Of a DNA stretch of 64,000 nt, positions 44,100-54,507 are shown piece by piece (the first letter of the stretch is position 1; each line of letters begins with the position of its first letter). Source of the DNA: Polyporus tsugae (taxonomy: Eukaryota > Basidiomycota > Agaricomycetes > Polyporales > Polyporaceae); NCBI GenBank assembly GCA_024305745.1, contig JAHRBS010000011.1, positions 1 through 64,000 of the forward strand, given 5' to 3'. The notes under the pieces were generated by a model that was given only the letters and a program-made list of their open reading frames with translations, was not told where the DNA came from and ran no database searches. A program made the position numbers and the translations under genes.

Positions 44100-44361
44100 G
44101 GCCGCCGTAAGTCGTAAGATGCACCGGCTCCTAAGTTGCCTTTAAGATGAACCCCCGTAAGCCTGAGTTCTCAGATGATTCATAAGTTGTAAGTTATGCT
44201 AAGATCTGTAAGATGAGGTGTGGTTTTGCTGATTAGTGACGACAGGCCGCTGAGCCGGCGGGCTCTCTCAAGCTCTGGTCAAAGCCCGGAGGCTTGACCC
44301 GGCCTATTCAGGGCTCGGCCCAGCGGCTTGACGGCCTGAGGCCGGGATTTGAAAATCACTA
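44100..44361 (-). repeat. Right end: AAGTT subterminal motifs and GC-rich terminal repeat
   Basis: Mirror image of the left end. From 44,105 the motifs CGTAAGTCGTAAG, CCTAAGTTGCC, CGTAAGCC and CATAAGTTGTAAGTTATG occur within 90 bases. Then comes the reverse complement of AATCAGCAAAACCACACCTC at about 44,215-44,235, then a GC-rich block (GGGCTCGGCCCAGCGGC) ending at TCACTA, position 44,361. Confidence 0.65.
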
Positions 44362-44529
44362 TTATTGAGGTTACTGTACTTTCGTTCATCAGCCAATCCA
44401 GCGGAGTTTAACTCATTCCCTGACATAAAAGGGCAAGGCGAAAGGTTCCGTAGCTTTAGATCTCCTCCCCTCCAGATCCACTCCATGGCACTATTACTCA
44501 ATCGGTATTCGTTCTCAAGGAAGTGGTAC

Positions 44530-45794
44530 ATGGTCAGGAGCCACTCCCCGTCGCGCAAGCGGTTGAAGACTACGTCTGTTGACATCTTGGACCTGAAAGG
44601 TATGCTTCCACCACTCACTCCATGCGACTGCTGATGTTGATGTTCGAGCAGAACATCGAACACCTACATCCCCACTTAGCACCCTTCATCGTGACCTTAC
44701 ATCCTCACTTCCATCATCTGGCCCCTTCAGACCTCTGCCGGAGGCTACTACTTCTGAAGACACATCCACCTCACAATCTCTACCGCCTACGACCGTTCCG
44801 TCTACATCAGGAGTGCGGCGTATGCTACCCGTTTTCCGTGCGGAGTTTCCTACGGTTCACAGAGCGGGACCGGACGACCTCACTGCAAATATAGACCCTG
44901 AACAGCTGATGGAATGGCTTGATAAACCTCCGTCAACGTCGGTTGCTATCCAGATTTACGGTGTACAGTATCCGGCTTTGGACGAAGTGACTATTGCAGT
45001 CACTGTCCTCAAACGCGCCATCTCAGATGTCACCGGATGTACTACATTTGAAGTGTCGGCACCAGTTACAGCCAGACCTGCCGGAGGAGATCGAGCATAT
45101 CCTCTGCCTAACTCATTCCTGGCATACAATCTTACCACCACTGCCGCGGCCATGCTGAAGGAGCACGTTTGTTGGATCACCAATGAATGCACTTTCTTTG
45201 CCTACGATCTCTCCCCCTGCATCCCTATCTACCTGTTCTCAATGCAAGGGTTCACACACAGATATCCCGAGAACATCCGGGAGTCAGTACAGGCCGTCAT
45301 GCTCTCATCGCCGTGCCGCGATCTCTCGTTGTCCTTCGCTCAAAGCAACGAGAAATATAAGGGCTGGTCACCGGACGCCATCATGGGAGCCCTGACGAGG
45401 TCTCTCAAGTTTTCGATACTATGTCTCTCAATCACCGGTCCCGTCATCGCGAACATATACTGTGATTCCCCCACAAAGAACCCCAAGCTTTGGCGCATCT
45501 GGAGGGACACACTGGTCAAGGTGGAGTATGGTAGCGGGATGTATGGACGAGGTGTACCTATGGCTGATGGGGTCGTGACGTGCTCGGGTTGCCATGGGGC
45601 AGACCACCCACGTGGAGTATGTCCTTTTTCTCCTTTTCTTGGGTGGTATCATGGTATGTAGCTATAGGAAGATCGTGGGGTTGCACAAGTATACAAGTGT
45701 ACATGTAGGGGCAAGCGATTCGGAGCTCCCCAGGGTGCAATTCTTTACTTTTGATACCGTGACAATTTCAAGCAAAGTGAAAGTAGTGGTATGA
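44530..45794 (+). CDS. Gag-like protein with a CCHC-type zinc knuckle
   Basis: Exons 44,530-44,599, 44,652-45,653 and 45,709-45,794 join in phase to give 385 residues. The N terminus is basic and serine-rich (RSHSPSRKRLK), then a serine/threonine/proline linker. A globular middle part follows (FRAEFPTVHRAG, then WLDKPPSTSVAIQIYG, and LKRAISDVTGC...FEVSAPV). The C terminus has CSGCHGADHPRGVCPF, the C-x2-C-x3/4-H-x4-C knuckle I associate with Gag-like ORFs of basidiomycete retroelements, and the intron falls directly after its GWYHG end. The ATG at 44,485 is an in-frame alternative start. No lesion is visible, unusual for this neighbourhood. No reverse transcriptase follows, so it is either a solo Gag gene or a domesticated one. 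Confidence 0.6.
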
Positions 45795-46310
45795 GTCCCA
45801 GATGGTTTCGCGGAGAATCCCCAACTTGAGGCATCGTGGCCTTCACGGTCCCCTTGGCGACCGGTCTATAGTCTGCTATATCTGGGTGCGATTCACGATC
45901 CCCGGCGGATAGCCGGGTAGGGGAGACCGTAAACCCGATATTTTGAATGATGTGCTGGCGAGCGGGCTGGCTTCCTGACCGGAAGATTCACGGTCTTGGG
46001 CAATCTCGTTTGCACGCCGCTCTCCTCGTCTCATACCAAGACCGTCCATGGTGTCAGCGAGTCCCGTTCCGTTCAGGAGAGGTGGTTGAACCTAGCCGCT
46101 CTCCGGTCCTCACGTCCCTTTCAATTACAGTACCCTGACGCCCCTACGCTTTGGCTGGCTACCAGTATTTGCTCGCGATACTGGGCTCCACAAGGTCTTA
46201 TCTCTCATTCTACTGGAGGATGTGCAGGCACTAGAGGGGTTCGCGCCCCGCGTCACCAGTCACGGTGTCCCATGGCCCATTGACTTCCTTCGGATTGCGC
46301 AGAATGTCCC
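45795..46310. other. Intergenic stretch
   Basis: Nothing protein-coding is supportable. Short inverted words occur around 45,830-45,940 (CACGGTC...GACCGT and CCCGGCGGATAGCCGGG), perhaps remnants of a small element. Confidence 0.4.
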
Positions 46311-46314
46311 TCAC

Positions 46315-47000
46315 ACACAGGCAACGTAGGCAATTTGATATCATGGGGTTGGGAGTAGCATATACATGACCCTGGATGGAGTACAGTGCGTTGTAGACTA
46401 AATGCAGACCAGACGCAGTACAAAGGGATGAAACATCAGTGACCAAGCGTCGAAAATGTAGTAAGCCTTGGCGTCAAAGTACCTGAAAGTCAAGTACTGG
46501 CAGCGCGATCCCGATCTCGAGACCATGCTCTGAGGCTTTGTTGAAATTGGGATCGGATATGGGGATATCGAAGACAGGTTTGGAGGAGGGTCGATAGTCG
46601 ATGACGATCTCGCGTGAGGCCGTGGGCCAACGCGAACCAAGCGCAGAGCGCACCTAAAAGGTCGGATCTGGGATATACGGGCACAGGGACGCAACGGCGT
46701 AGGTTGTGTGATAACGGTGCGAGAAGGGCATGACGATGGGCCAGCGGATCACCCTCCGAGCAGCTCGAAATTCAGCATGGCGAGAAACTCGTGTTCGATG
46801 CGGCCAATGTCGGACAAGTCGAAAAGACCGGTGCACCACACCCAGTGTGCGTTCTTGAGAGTGATGTCGTTGCAGTACTTGATATGGTATATAAGGGGAA
46901 GGCCGTGCACGGTGCAGATGAGGGAGACGCACCTTGTGAGCGGGGATAAGGGCTCCAAGAAAGACTCGCTCGTGTACCCGTGGTTGAAGAGCGACTCGAG
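46315..47000 (-). repeat. Inverted duplicate of 30,030-30,615
   Basis: The reverse complement matches the plus strand at 30 kb across two cyclin exons and the 3' flank. Compared with that copy, this one has a five-base deletion after the codons for NFEL and an extra segment in the 3' part. Confidence 0.85.
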
Positions 47001-47407
47001 CGCGGGACTTGATACGCCCAAGGTAGACGATAGCGACCAAGAGAGTAGGGACCTTGACCCCCGCCTTTCAGACAACATTCAACGTAAACTGGAGGAGCGG
47101 CAGACGTTGGCAAGCAGTAGAGCAGCGGTCATGAGAGGAATGCTCTACGCCGCAGTCGACGACCTCGAGGACCATGTCAATGAGATATTCTGATATTCAG
47201 TGGCCAGTGAGCTTCCTATGAGTGGACATATCTGATATTGGCCTCACCGAGAAAGGGGCGGTCCACTTTGGCGTTGATGAGGGCCATTCGGAGAGCGGGT
47301 GAGTATGCAGAACGATCGACGATGCTGGCCAGATGCTGCGACGGATTGGCCATCGCGAATGTACTTCTTATGGCCACGGCAGCTCTTTGTCTTTTATGGT
47401 CTCTCAT
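46749..47407 (-). pseudogene. PCL-like cyclin pseudogene, copy B
   Basis: Exon 1 (47,407-47,248) contains ANPSQHLASIVDRSAYSPAL, the segment preceding the cyclin box in PCL-type cyclins. Exon 2 (47,189-46,933) runs from EYLIDMVLEVVDC to VPTLLVAIVYLGRIK and RVFLGALIPAHK. Exon 3 (46,877-46,749) gives NAHWVWCTGLFDLSDIGRIE and HEFLAMLNFELL. Splice phases agree. Lesions are a TGA in exon 2 (plus-strand 47,068-47,070) just before KAGVKVPTLL, and the five-base deletion that ends the frame right after NFELLGG. Otherwise the box is well conserved. The intact ancestor would bind a Pho85/CDK5-type kinase. Confidence 0.75.
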
Positions 47408-48009
47408 TGTACATGTTGGTCAGTGAGACAAATAGACCATTTCTGGAAACGCTATATAAATAAGGCCAAATGCTCATAAGTGATTCAATGATGCCGTACC
47501 CGTACATATCGCCTTTTCAGGCCATCTTGGTGTCTGTATGGAGCGTCGTCATGGGGCAGTCTCGAGGAGACCTTCCAAGCTTGCAGGCGACAGAATCGGC
47601 GCAGAGCACCATGGCAACACCACCCGAAGTTCCTACGAGGTACGTTGATTTAGTCAGGTGAGATTACTTGGCTGAGAAATTGACCAAGTGCTCCAAGAGA
47701 GCATGAAAGACCAGGCCAAGTCCTGGAGATCACTCCTCTTTCGCCAAAGCGACCCCGGAGGTACTGTAGATTGCTCTCAAGGGAAGCGAAAACAAAGGCT
47801 CAAGATCGCAGGAGCGCTAGACTACAGGAGAAAAGAAGCACTACACGCCGCGCCATCATGCTTGGTGGAGAATTGAAGGGCAGTCGCAAACTGGACGTGG
47901 GAAAAAGGAAGGGCAGGAGGGATGCTCAAGACATGATAGCATGATAATGTTGTTCGGAGAATTCGGATATCTGCCGCGTCACATGGAACGCCATGAGTAT
48001 ATTAAGACA
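47408..48009. other. Upstream flank of the cyclin copy
   Basis: It contains a TATATAAATAAG sequence at about 47,451-47,463 that could be a TATA-type promoter for a plus-strand transcript. Downstream plus-strand frames (47,470-47,876) are short and show no motif. Confidence 0.3.
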
Positions 48010-48270
48010 TGCTCAAGAGCAGATAATTGTGCAATGTCCCCATCGCTCTGTTGGTCCTTGCCATACGAGCGGCGGTCTGCTCGCTGTAGTCCGACCGTCG
48101 GCCCACGCCGTACATCACCATTGCAGCGCCTGCTCTAACTGCAACGGGAAGAACATCGATGATAGCGCTCCAGGACGTTCCCTGCGACGTCGCTCTACAG
48201 CGTTCCTCGCGACTCCGTTCGCAGAACGCTTGTCAGTTGCGTCGTTGCAAACGTCTGATGGCGTCGAACG
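48010..48270 (-). repeat. Interspersed repeat family R1, copy 3 (inverted)
   Basis: The reverse complement shares the block containing GCAACGACGCAACTGACAAG, the 'GTAGAGCGACGTC' block and the 'GGCGTGGGCC' block with the copies at 16.5 and 23.2 kb. It is the most diverged of the three. Confidence 0.6.
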
Positions 48271-50340
48271 TGTATTTCTCGTGATAGCTCGACTGCAATG
48301 TTCTCTACCTACTACGTACCCCTCAAATGAATATTGACAACTCACTTGCTCCGGATGTGCGAACTGTTGCACTGTACGCATGCACTGTACGCATGCCTCT
48401 CTACGCTCCTCCGGAGTGATGCAGCGCGGACCTGCCAAGTCTAAGGTGTGAGATAGAAACCCCCTCAAGCGCATATTGAAGCTTGAAGACTCACTGGGCG
48501 AGGCAGGGACGTTTGGCGACTCACCAAACGTATGAGGGGATTGTGGGTCGGGTCCGGGCCCCAGTCAAAAATCCGGCGGGACGATCGTGTCGAGGGGTGG
48601 GCATGCAACGGCCACAGGGGCGCATTCTTGGCCAGCCGCCGCGAGATCGAGTCAGTGACGACCGGAAAGTCGACAAACCCCGCCACAGCCTGGCGGCCAG
48701 GCAATGTTGCGCGCACGGGCTTGAGCATCGGGAGGGGCGGGTTGGTTGGTGTGGACGGTTATGTTACTGGCGCGGCGATCGTGCTGAGAACTGAACGGTG
48801 AATACCGATGCAGCGATGAGAGGGAGTCTAGGAGAACGGGGCAAGGAGAGAGAGTAAGTAAGTAGAAATGGGCCCGCGCGTAGTTGGTTCCATACACATT
48901 CGGGTGCACTCGCTCAAGCCTCGAGGAAGGTGGTCAAACTGCAGCAGCTGATGGACCATGCGTGCGCGAGCTGGTGTCTGATCTTTGTCACCGTTGTCAC
49001 GGCTTAATGTGGCCAAGGCGAGATAGATGGCAACGGAAATTAGAAAAGAGGATGGCTCGCCCTCGTTGAGTACGTACGTACCTGAGGGGTACCTGCCCTT
49101 GTTATCGCTGCCCTCATCACTGTCACCGCCCTCATCACTGTCGCCAGCCTCGTCGCCGTCACCGTCGTGCTGATAACCCTCACAAAGGGTTCTTTGATTT
49201 AGAAACTTCGAGTTCTACTCGCCAAGATGGCGGGTCCAAAGATGAACCAGGACACTGGAGGGAGGAGGGAGAATGGAGGGAGGCGGAGGGTTAGATGCTC
49301 ATCCTACTTGTGCCCGCAGACACTTGTCGAACTCTTTTTTTTTCCTCCCTTCTAGCCTGTGGCACACCATTGCACACGTTCCTTCTTCCTCCAGCAGGCC
49401 AGTAGCCGCGAATGACGAGGATCAGGACAAACCCACTGGACAACGAGCATCTCGATGTATGTCCTTATCTTTATATTCTCATACCCGGCCGCCCGCTGGA
49501 CAATCCTTATGATTTAGACTTCCTCTCTGAACGTGGCATAGCTGCAAGAGGTGAGACAGCACGTATGAGCCATGGTGGGTGGTCGCTACACCAGACTTGG
49601 CTCCCGGCAAGGTCAGGGGAACATGTTATCGTGAGTCACCATTTGTGAACAGCTTCGACTTGGAGAGGCCGACACTTGGTAGAGACCTCTCCGGTTCTGT
49701 GGACTGGCGCTGTTGGAGCCGAGAATGCGCGGGCGTAATCGAGCCTAGTTCAAGAAATGGCTCTCTAGACCCGGATGCAAGGCCTGCTGTCCGGCAGACA
49801 TGGCCGTGAGGAGTATCAGCCGCCTATCAGTGCGCAAAGTGTAGCCCTTCGAGTCCCCGAGGTACGTCTGGGGTTCCCCATTCAGTGAGCTCAAGTCTAA
49901 TCCCCCTTTGGCAGATCGACTCGGCATGTCATGACGGACAGTCCATCCCGTCGCTTGGAAAGTTTGATATTGAGGCGTACGAGCATGGCGCAGGTCCGCA
50001 TCGCATCTCCATCTTGTATTTCCTCCGTCATTGAAAGATCCTCGCTCGATGCAACACCGAGCAATTCATGGGCGGATCCGGAATTACTCGTACGGCTGGC
50101 ATTATTGGTCGATCCACCAGCTGTCTTTTCACTCGATTCTTGACTGAAATAATAGCTCACAAGACGCGATAAAGATTCGGGCATTTACTGGCGGCCACCC
50201 GCCCCTGCAGTTTCTCATTTAGGAGTTGTTCGAAACTTAATCATTGGAGGGACACCACTCTAGACACTTGTCTGACGTTCTTTCCAACTCTCTACGTATC
50301 GTAATTTGCTCGGACCATGGGCCGTTCGTCCCCTCTTTTG
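48271..50340. other. Stretch with weak coding signal
   Basis: Candidate frames are plus 48,532-48,801, plus 49,579-49,809 (VNSFDLERPTLGRDLSGS) and minus 50,184-49,897 (SLSRLVSYYFSQESSEKTAG...). None has a motif or a clean set of splice sites. The minus-strand frame lies downstream of the gene at 51.3-50.3 kb and could be a separate short gene. Low-complexity CTCATCACTGTC repeats lie at 49,105-49,160. Confidence 0.3.
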
Positions 50341-50344
50341 TGAT

Positions 50345-51339
50345 CTACTCCACTGCCATTCGCTGTTAGTCCTTCCCATTCAGAATCTCAGTCTGGAGAC
50401 ATACCGTGCCTGCCGCTTTCATCAAAAATCGTTGGACGTGTGAAGGCTGCCTCTCTACGAACCTCCCGTCCCCTGAGGCGGGATTATATGCGAATACAAG
50501 TCCCGAGTAGTCCACCTCGGCATATGGGTCTTCCAAAACCTCCTCACGTGGTTCCACAGAGCGGATGACGCCGTTCCATGGCACCCTTAGCATATCGGGA
50601 ACTGTGCTGCGGCAAATGTCAATGCTACCTTGGGCATTGAGACTGCTTATAAGAGGTTTGGATAGATAATTATACATAGTGTCCGAGAAATCAGCGAGTC
50701 GAATCAGTACTAGAATAGTTTCCACATCAATTTGATAGGCACTAACAGGTTGGGGTACACCTCTTCCAGTTGACCTAGCCCTGGAATGTCGCTAGGGAAA
50801 TCATTTGCATCATCGAATTGACCCAGTCCTGGAATGCCGTCAGGAACGGGATTGTGAGTGTCTTGCTCGTGGGCTCGTTCGTTGCGTTCGTGCTGCAAGC
50901 GAGGAAGAGCGCTGGTGGTGGCGTGCTTGTCCTTGGTTGGGGCCATCGCACTAGTCATAGGAGCCAGGGACTCTAGAGTCCGAGCGCAGACTCGGACTGC
51001 TCCGTTGGTGTCAACCCCGAAGCTCTCGTCCGACTCTTCGTGACTCCTGCTTTCAGCCGGACGCGAGGATTCGCAGCTCGTGGCCATGTTGGTATGCCTT
51101 CGATGGCTGCTTGTCAACGACTGCCCTGGGGCAGCATCTGAGTCGCACAGCAAAGGGTTTCCAGACGGTGTAATGTAGTGTGATGGCCAAGGGGAACGGG
51201 GGTTGTAACCGTCGGGATAGCCAAGGATGACTGCATTACATCGCCGGAGACGACTACGCGGTCGGAGGGAAGCGGTGTCCTTTGGTCTCCTCGAAGCCAG
51301 GGGTGTTGATGGGTTGGTAGACATTGGAAACACCCGCAC
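50345..51339 (-). CDS. Hypothetical three-exon gene
   Basis: Exons 51,339-50,775, 50,709-50,405 and 50,362-50,345 join in phase and encode 295 residues. Exon 1 is disordered: basic, serine-rich, with the hexapeptide IPGLGQ occurring twice. Exon 2 is more ordered (LADFSDTMYNYLSKPLISSL, then VPDMLRVPWNGVIRSVEPRE and SGLVFAYNPASGDGRFVERQ). Exon 3 has five codons and a TAG. The first intron (65 bp, GTCAAC...TTCTAG) is inferred from phase; the second (42 bp) has a GTATGT donor and CTAACAG acceptor. A second in-frame ATG lies five codons in, at 51,324. No family is recognised. Confidence 0.5.
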
Positions 51340-51568
51340 GTATGGTAGAGGAGGAGGTGGTTAGCTAGGTGCGATTGTCAGCCTTTATGCCATTGCGAGC
51401 ACACGTGACCGCGCCGGCCTGATTCCACCCACTACCGCGCATTAGGTCCTGGTCATTGGAGGGCATGGGTTCACCCTATTTGTGATTGGTCTATGAGGCG
51501 GTGATTTCAGCTCACAGCCATGATGATCGACAGCCATCTCCTAACACCTGCAGCGAGCAGGTTCAATT

Positions 51569-51920
51569 TCAGAAAGTGTAGCCATACACGTATACAGCAA
51601 CACCCCCGCACGACACGATGACGCCGAATGTCTGTCCGTCTTGCGACATTGCGAACACTGCCTTGTCCAACCTGCGCACACACTAGTCTGTCAGCCACCA
51701 CCCGCACACCACAACACGAGAACGAACTTACTTGATGTACGTGCGGATGCCCATCACGACCTCATGCAACGCCTTCCTCACGACCTCATGCAACGCCTTC
51801 CTTACGAGCGAGTCGTCGAACGTCGCTGCCGGGTCCGCGAGGACGGACCAAGAGCCGCAGAACACGACCGCTGCCTCTCTAGCACGCTGAACGGCACGAC
51901 CCGCGGCCCGTTCCCCTCCC
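51569..51920 (-). CDS. Hypothetical gene, 3' exons
   Basis: A minus-strand exon reads RAREAAVVFCGSWSVLADPA, then FDDSLVRKALHEVV, with RKALHEVV duplicated, and ends before GTAAGTTCGTTC (near 51,735). The next exon after GTGCGCAG (near 51,672) reads LDKAVFAMSQDGQTFGVIVS and VAVYVYGYTF, to a TGA at 51,569-51,571. Upstream, the frame is closed by a TAA near 51,941, so at least one more 5' exon must exist. Function is unknown; the last exon looks like a beta-strand-rich domain edge. Confidence 0.4.
51756..51803 (+). repeat. 24-bp in-frame tandem duplication
   Basis: The unit ACGACCTCATGCAACGCCTT plus CCTC is present twice, with one difference at the end. It duplicates eight residues (RKALHEVV) of the minus-strand exon and keeps the frame. 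Confidence 0.95.
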
Positions 51921-51939
51921 TCCTCCGCTTCCTTTTATC

Positions 51940-53637
51940 CTTCTCAGCCGTCACATACTTCCTGCGCGGTGCTGCATCCGTGCCTTCAACTCTGTCGCCT
52001 TCTGTATTCCGTTCGTCACCGGCGCTGGTCGCGCTCGACGCTTTGGCACCACGGGGACGCAGAACATGCATGGGGCTGCCACTGCATTGCCTTCGTGTCC
52101 AGGTAGTGCGACGGCGGCCGGCGGCTGGCAACTCGGCACAGATGTCGTCGGCGTCGAGGCTGCCGCCGCCGGCTTGGGGTTGATGTTGCTCTGTCAGGGC
52201 ATCCGGATGAACCAGACTCTCCTAGGCCAGGGTGGGGTTGGGGATGCTAAGGTTCCGGGTGTGGCTACCCTTTCCCTGGCGCCACTGTGAACGCGTGCGG
52301 CGGCGGAAAGGGTCCGGCGCGTCATCAATGTCCGGCCTTCACTGGCTCCATGGAGTCGACCGTGCGTGGGTTCAGGCGCGCTCTTCCACAGGGTGGGCTA
52401 GGGGCGGCGGCATAGTCCGTCATGATTGATGCGCTCGATGCAGGCAGGGCCCCTGAGAGGCTCGCTCGCCGATGTGCTACCACGGCGGCCGCGGCTTCAC
52501 CCTGGATATAGCCTTGTTCTTGCTGCCCAGGGGTCAATCACGCCGTTTCGCAAATGGGGTATCTGTGACATTCGTGGAGGGTCCAGGAGTTGGCGGTCGC
52601 ACTCCAGAGGTGCCAACTGGAGTTGCACTTGTTGAAACCATGGGCAAAGGATGCTTACGGAGACGACCAAGAGTCCACAGGAGCATGAGCTATTGAGGCG
52701 GGCTCGAGGTAACGTGAGACCAGGCGCGCGAGGAGCTTGGAGAACGTCCGGATGGCTCGAGCACGATGGGGCAGGCAGCGGCATGTCTGTGGGTGGGGAA
52801 AGCCTGGAAAGGGGAGTGTAACGCCCCGCGTCTGCCGTAAACGCTGGGTGTCATGCATGTCATGGTTGGGTGGGCCATGTTCGGGTCAGGAGAGGGTACG
52901 TCGGCAACTTGAGGAGTGAGGGAACGCACCTTGGGGGTCGGGGAGTCACATCCGGCGTATATCCCTCCACTGCCTGGGGTCTTCGAAACTCGAGTAGCTG
53001 GGTCCAGTGTTAGCTGCATGCTGCAGAGGCTCGAAGCTCAAAGTGAGTGCTTGACTTACGGTCATTGTGAAGGATGGAGCTTGTGGAGAGGCGAAGGGAG
53101 ACACGTACGGAACTTGCCGATACAGGTTACTAAGTGTTTCTCTCGCGGTCACGTGTCACGTGTTGTTAACGCGTACGAGCTCGGAGGTGTCTTCCCTCCC
53201 TCCATCCTTCCCTGCTTCCCCTCCATCCTTCCCTGCTTCCCCACCCGTTTTCAACCCCATCATCCGATCGTATTGGCAAGATGTTCGAGAGACATAGGAC
53301 GTTTGGCAGGCCTGGATGGGCTGTTTTTTTTTTCATGTAAGTCATGTACTGTCGGGGATTCTCGTGGATTCGAGTTGTGGGAGGGGGGACGTGTCATGTA
53401 ACATGCTCACCACACATCCCGGTGGCTGGCGAGATGCTTTGCGAATGCCCTCCATCGTTCTCAAAGATCTCCTGAGGTAACCGTAACCTGTTGCAGGATG
53501 TTGCGTGTCGCTCTCCCGAAATGGCGCGCTAATTGACACTTCGTCAGTCTGCGAGACCTTGCGCAGCTGCCCCTCCCAACGTTTTCAAGGATCCTACCAG
53601 GTGCCTCTCATCCGTTTGCAGCGATGAATGGGCATTG
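51940..53637. other. GC-rich stretch without a firm gene
   Basis: Many overlapping open frames on both strands (for example minus 52,131-51,802; plus 52,916-53,401) result from GC-rich composition; I could not connect them into a spliced protein. The 5' exons of the gene above are probably between 51,950 and 52,140. The 21-bp unit TCCATCCTTCCCTGCTTCCCC occurs twice at about 53,201-53,242, and a poly-T run is at about 53,322-53,332. Confidence 0.35.
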
Positions 53638-54106
53638 TTACGTTAGAGAACGGTGCGTCTCATTACACATAGAAACATAATTAAACACAAGACTTGCGAG
53701 CCATGTTGACAGTTGCGACCAGCGTGCCGCGTCGGCGGACCCAAGTCTCATATCAAGACCGTCCGCGTGCTCGTAGACGGTAGATCTAGACGCGAGTACG
53801 AAATGAGGGCCGCACCTCACTTGCCTACTGTACACAAGTAGGAATTTGCCAACAATATTGATATTGACGGTTGCTCCGTCGAGTCGCACCCGATCTCACA
53901 CCACGTCGGTTGGCTAGCCGACATGGATTGCCTTGCGTCCGAGTTGTGTCATCGCGAGTACTTACAATGTCGGTCGACCCTAGTACATTGTCGCGCATGT
54001 ACTGATACAGCGTAGGGTACACGACAGAATACGCTCTTCCCGCGGTCCAGTATATATAGGCATGAGGCGTGCGCGTGAGAGTGCGAGCGTGTTTGCTCAC
54101 GATCAT
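53638..54106 (-). CDS. Hypothetical two-exon gene
   Basis: The first exon (from 54,106) reads HAYIYWTAGRAYSVVYPTLY, then QYMRDNVLGSTDI, and ends at a good donor (GTAAGTACTC, near 53,968). The next exon, after GTGTGAG, reads VRLDGATVNINIVGKFLLVY and DGLDMRLGSADAARWSQLST. The phases of the two exons do not quite agree with this acceptor, so the splice or the frame needs checking. Not recognised. Confidence 0.3.
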
Positions 54107-54507
54107 GATCTATGGCAGTCCGGTGCTAGTCCGGTGCGTGGTTTCCAGCAGGGTTTCAAGTTTCCCGCTTCAAAGATGGGGTACCCGATCAACGCGCCTG
54201 ATGAACCACATGATTGAACGTTGAATGTTGAACAGTCGCCGAGTCGCCGAGTCCTAACTGTAGGCGCATCCCTGGCCTGGGAGATTCACACTCCGTTGCG
54301 AAGATCACCGACGCGTGTCGTCCTCCCGTCAAACTGGCAATCTGGATGACACACCCACCGACTGGCTTGCGAGTCGAGCCGGCGAGACCCTGTGTTGAAG
54401 TGTTCATGAAAGTTGGTGCAGGGTGCTGTACCAGTACAGCCCAAGCCGTGTCCATCCTTAGCAATACACGTGCACAGTCATCAGACAGCTTTATTACAAC
54501 AAGGTCA

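Larger units (their letters stand above)
36862..44361 (+). mobile_element. Plavaka-type (CACTA superfamily) DNA transposon, probably non-functional
   Basis: A 7.5-kb unit is framed by imperfect inverted ends. The left reads TAGTGACTTGCAAAGCCCGG from 36,862; the right, reverse-complemented, reads TAGTGATTTTCAAATCCCGG from 44,361, matching at 17 of 20. Further in, both ends share AATCAGCAAAA followed by a CACCYCRTCTTA block and many AAGTT/AACTT motifs. Inside are a transposase (plus) and an accessory gene (minus) transcribed away from each other. The outermost TA on both sides could be a TA target duplication. The transposase has several frameshifts and a stop, so the copy cannot move by itself unless supplied in trans. 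Confidence 0.65.

Noticed and set aside
44304..44663. Minus-strand open frame of 119 codons across the transposon's right end
   Set aside because: It is antisense to the first exon of the Gag-like gene and runs through the GC-rich terminal repeat; no splice sites or motif support it.
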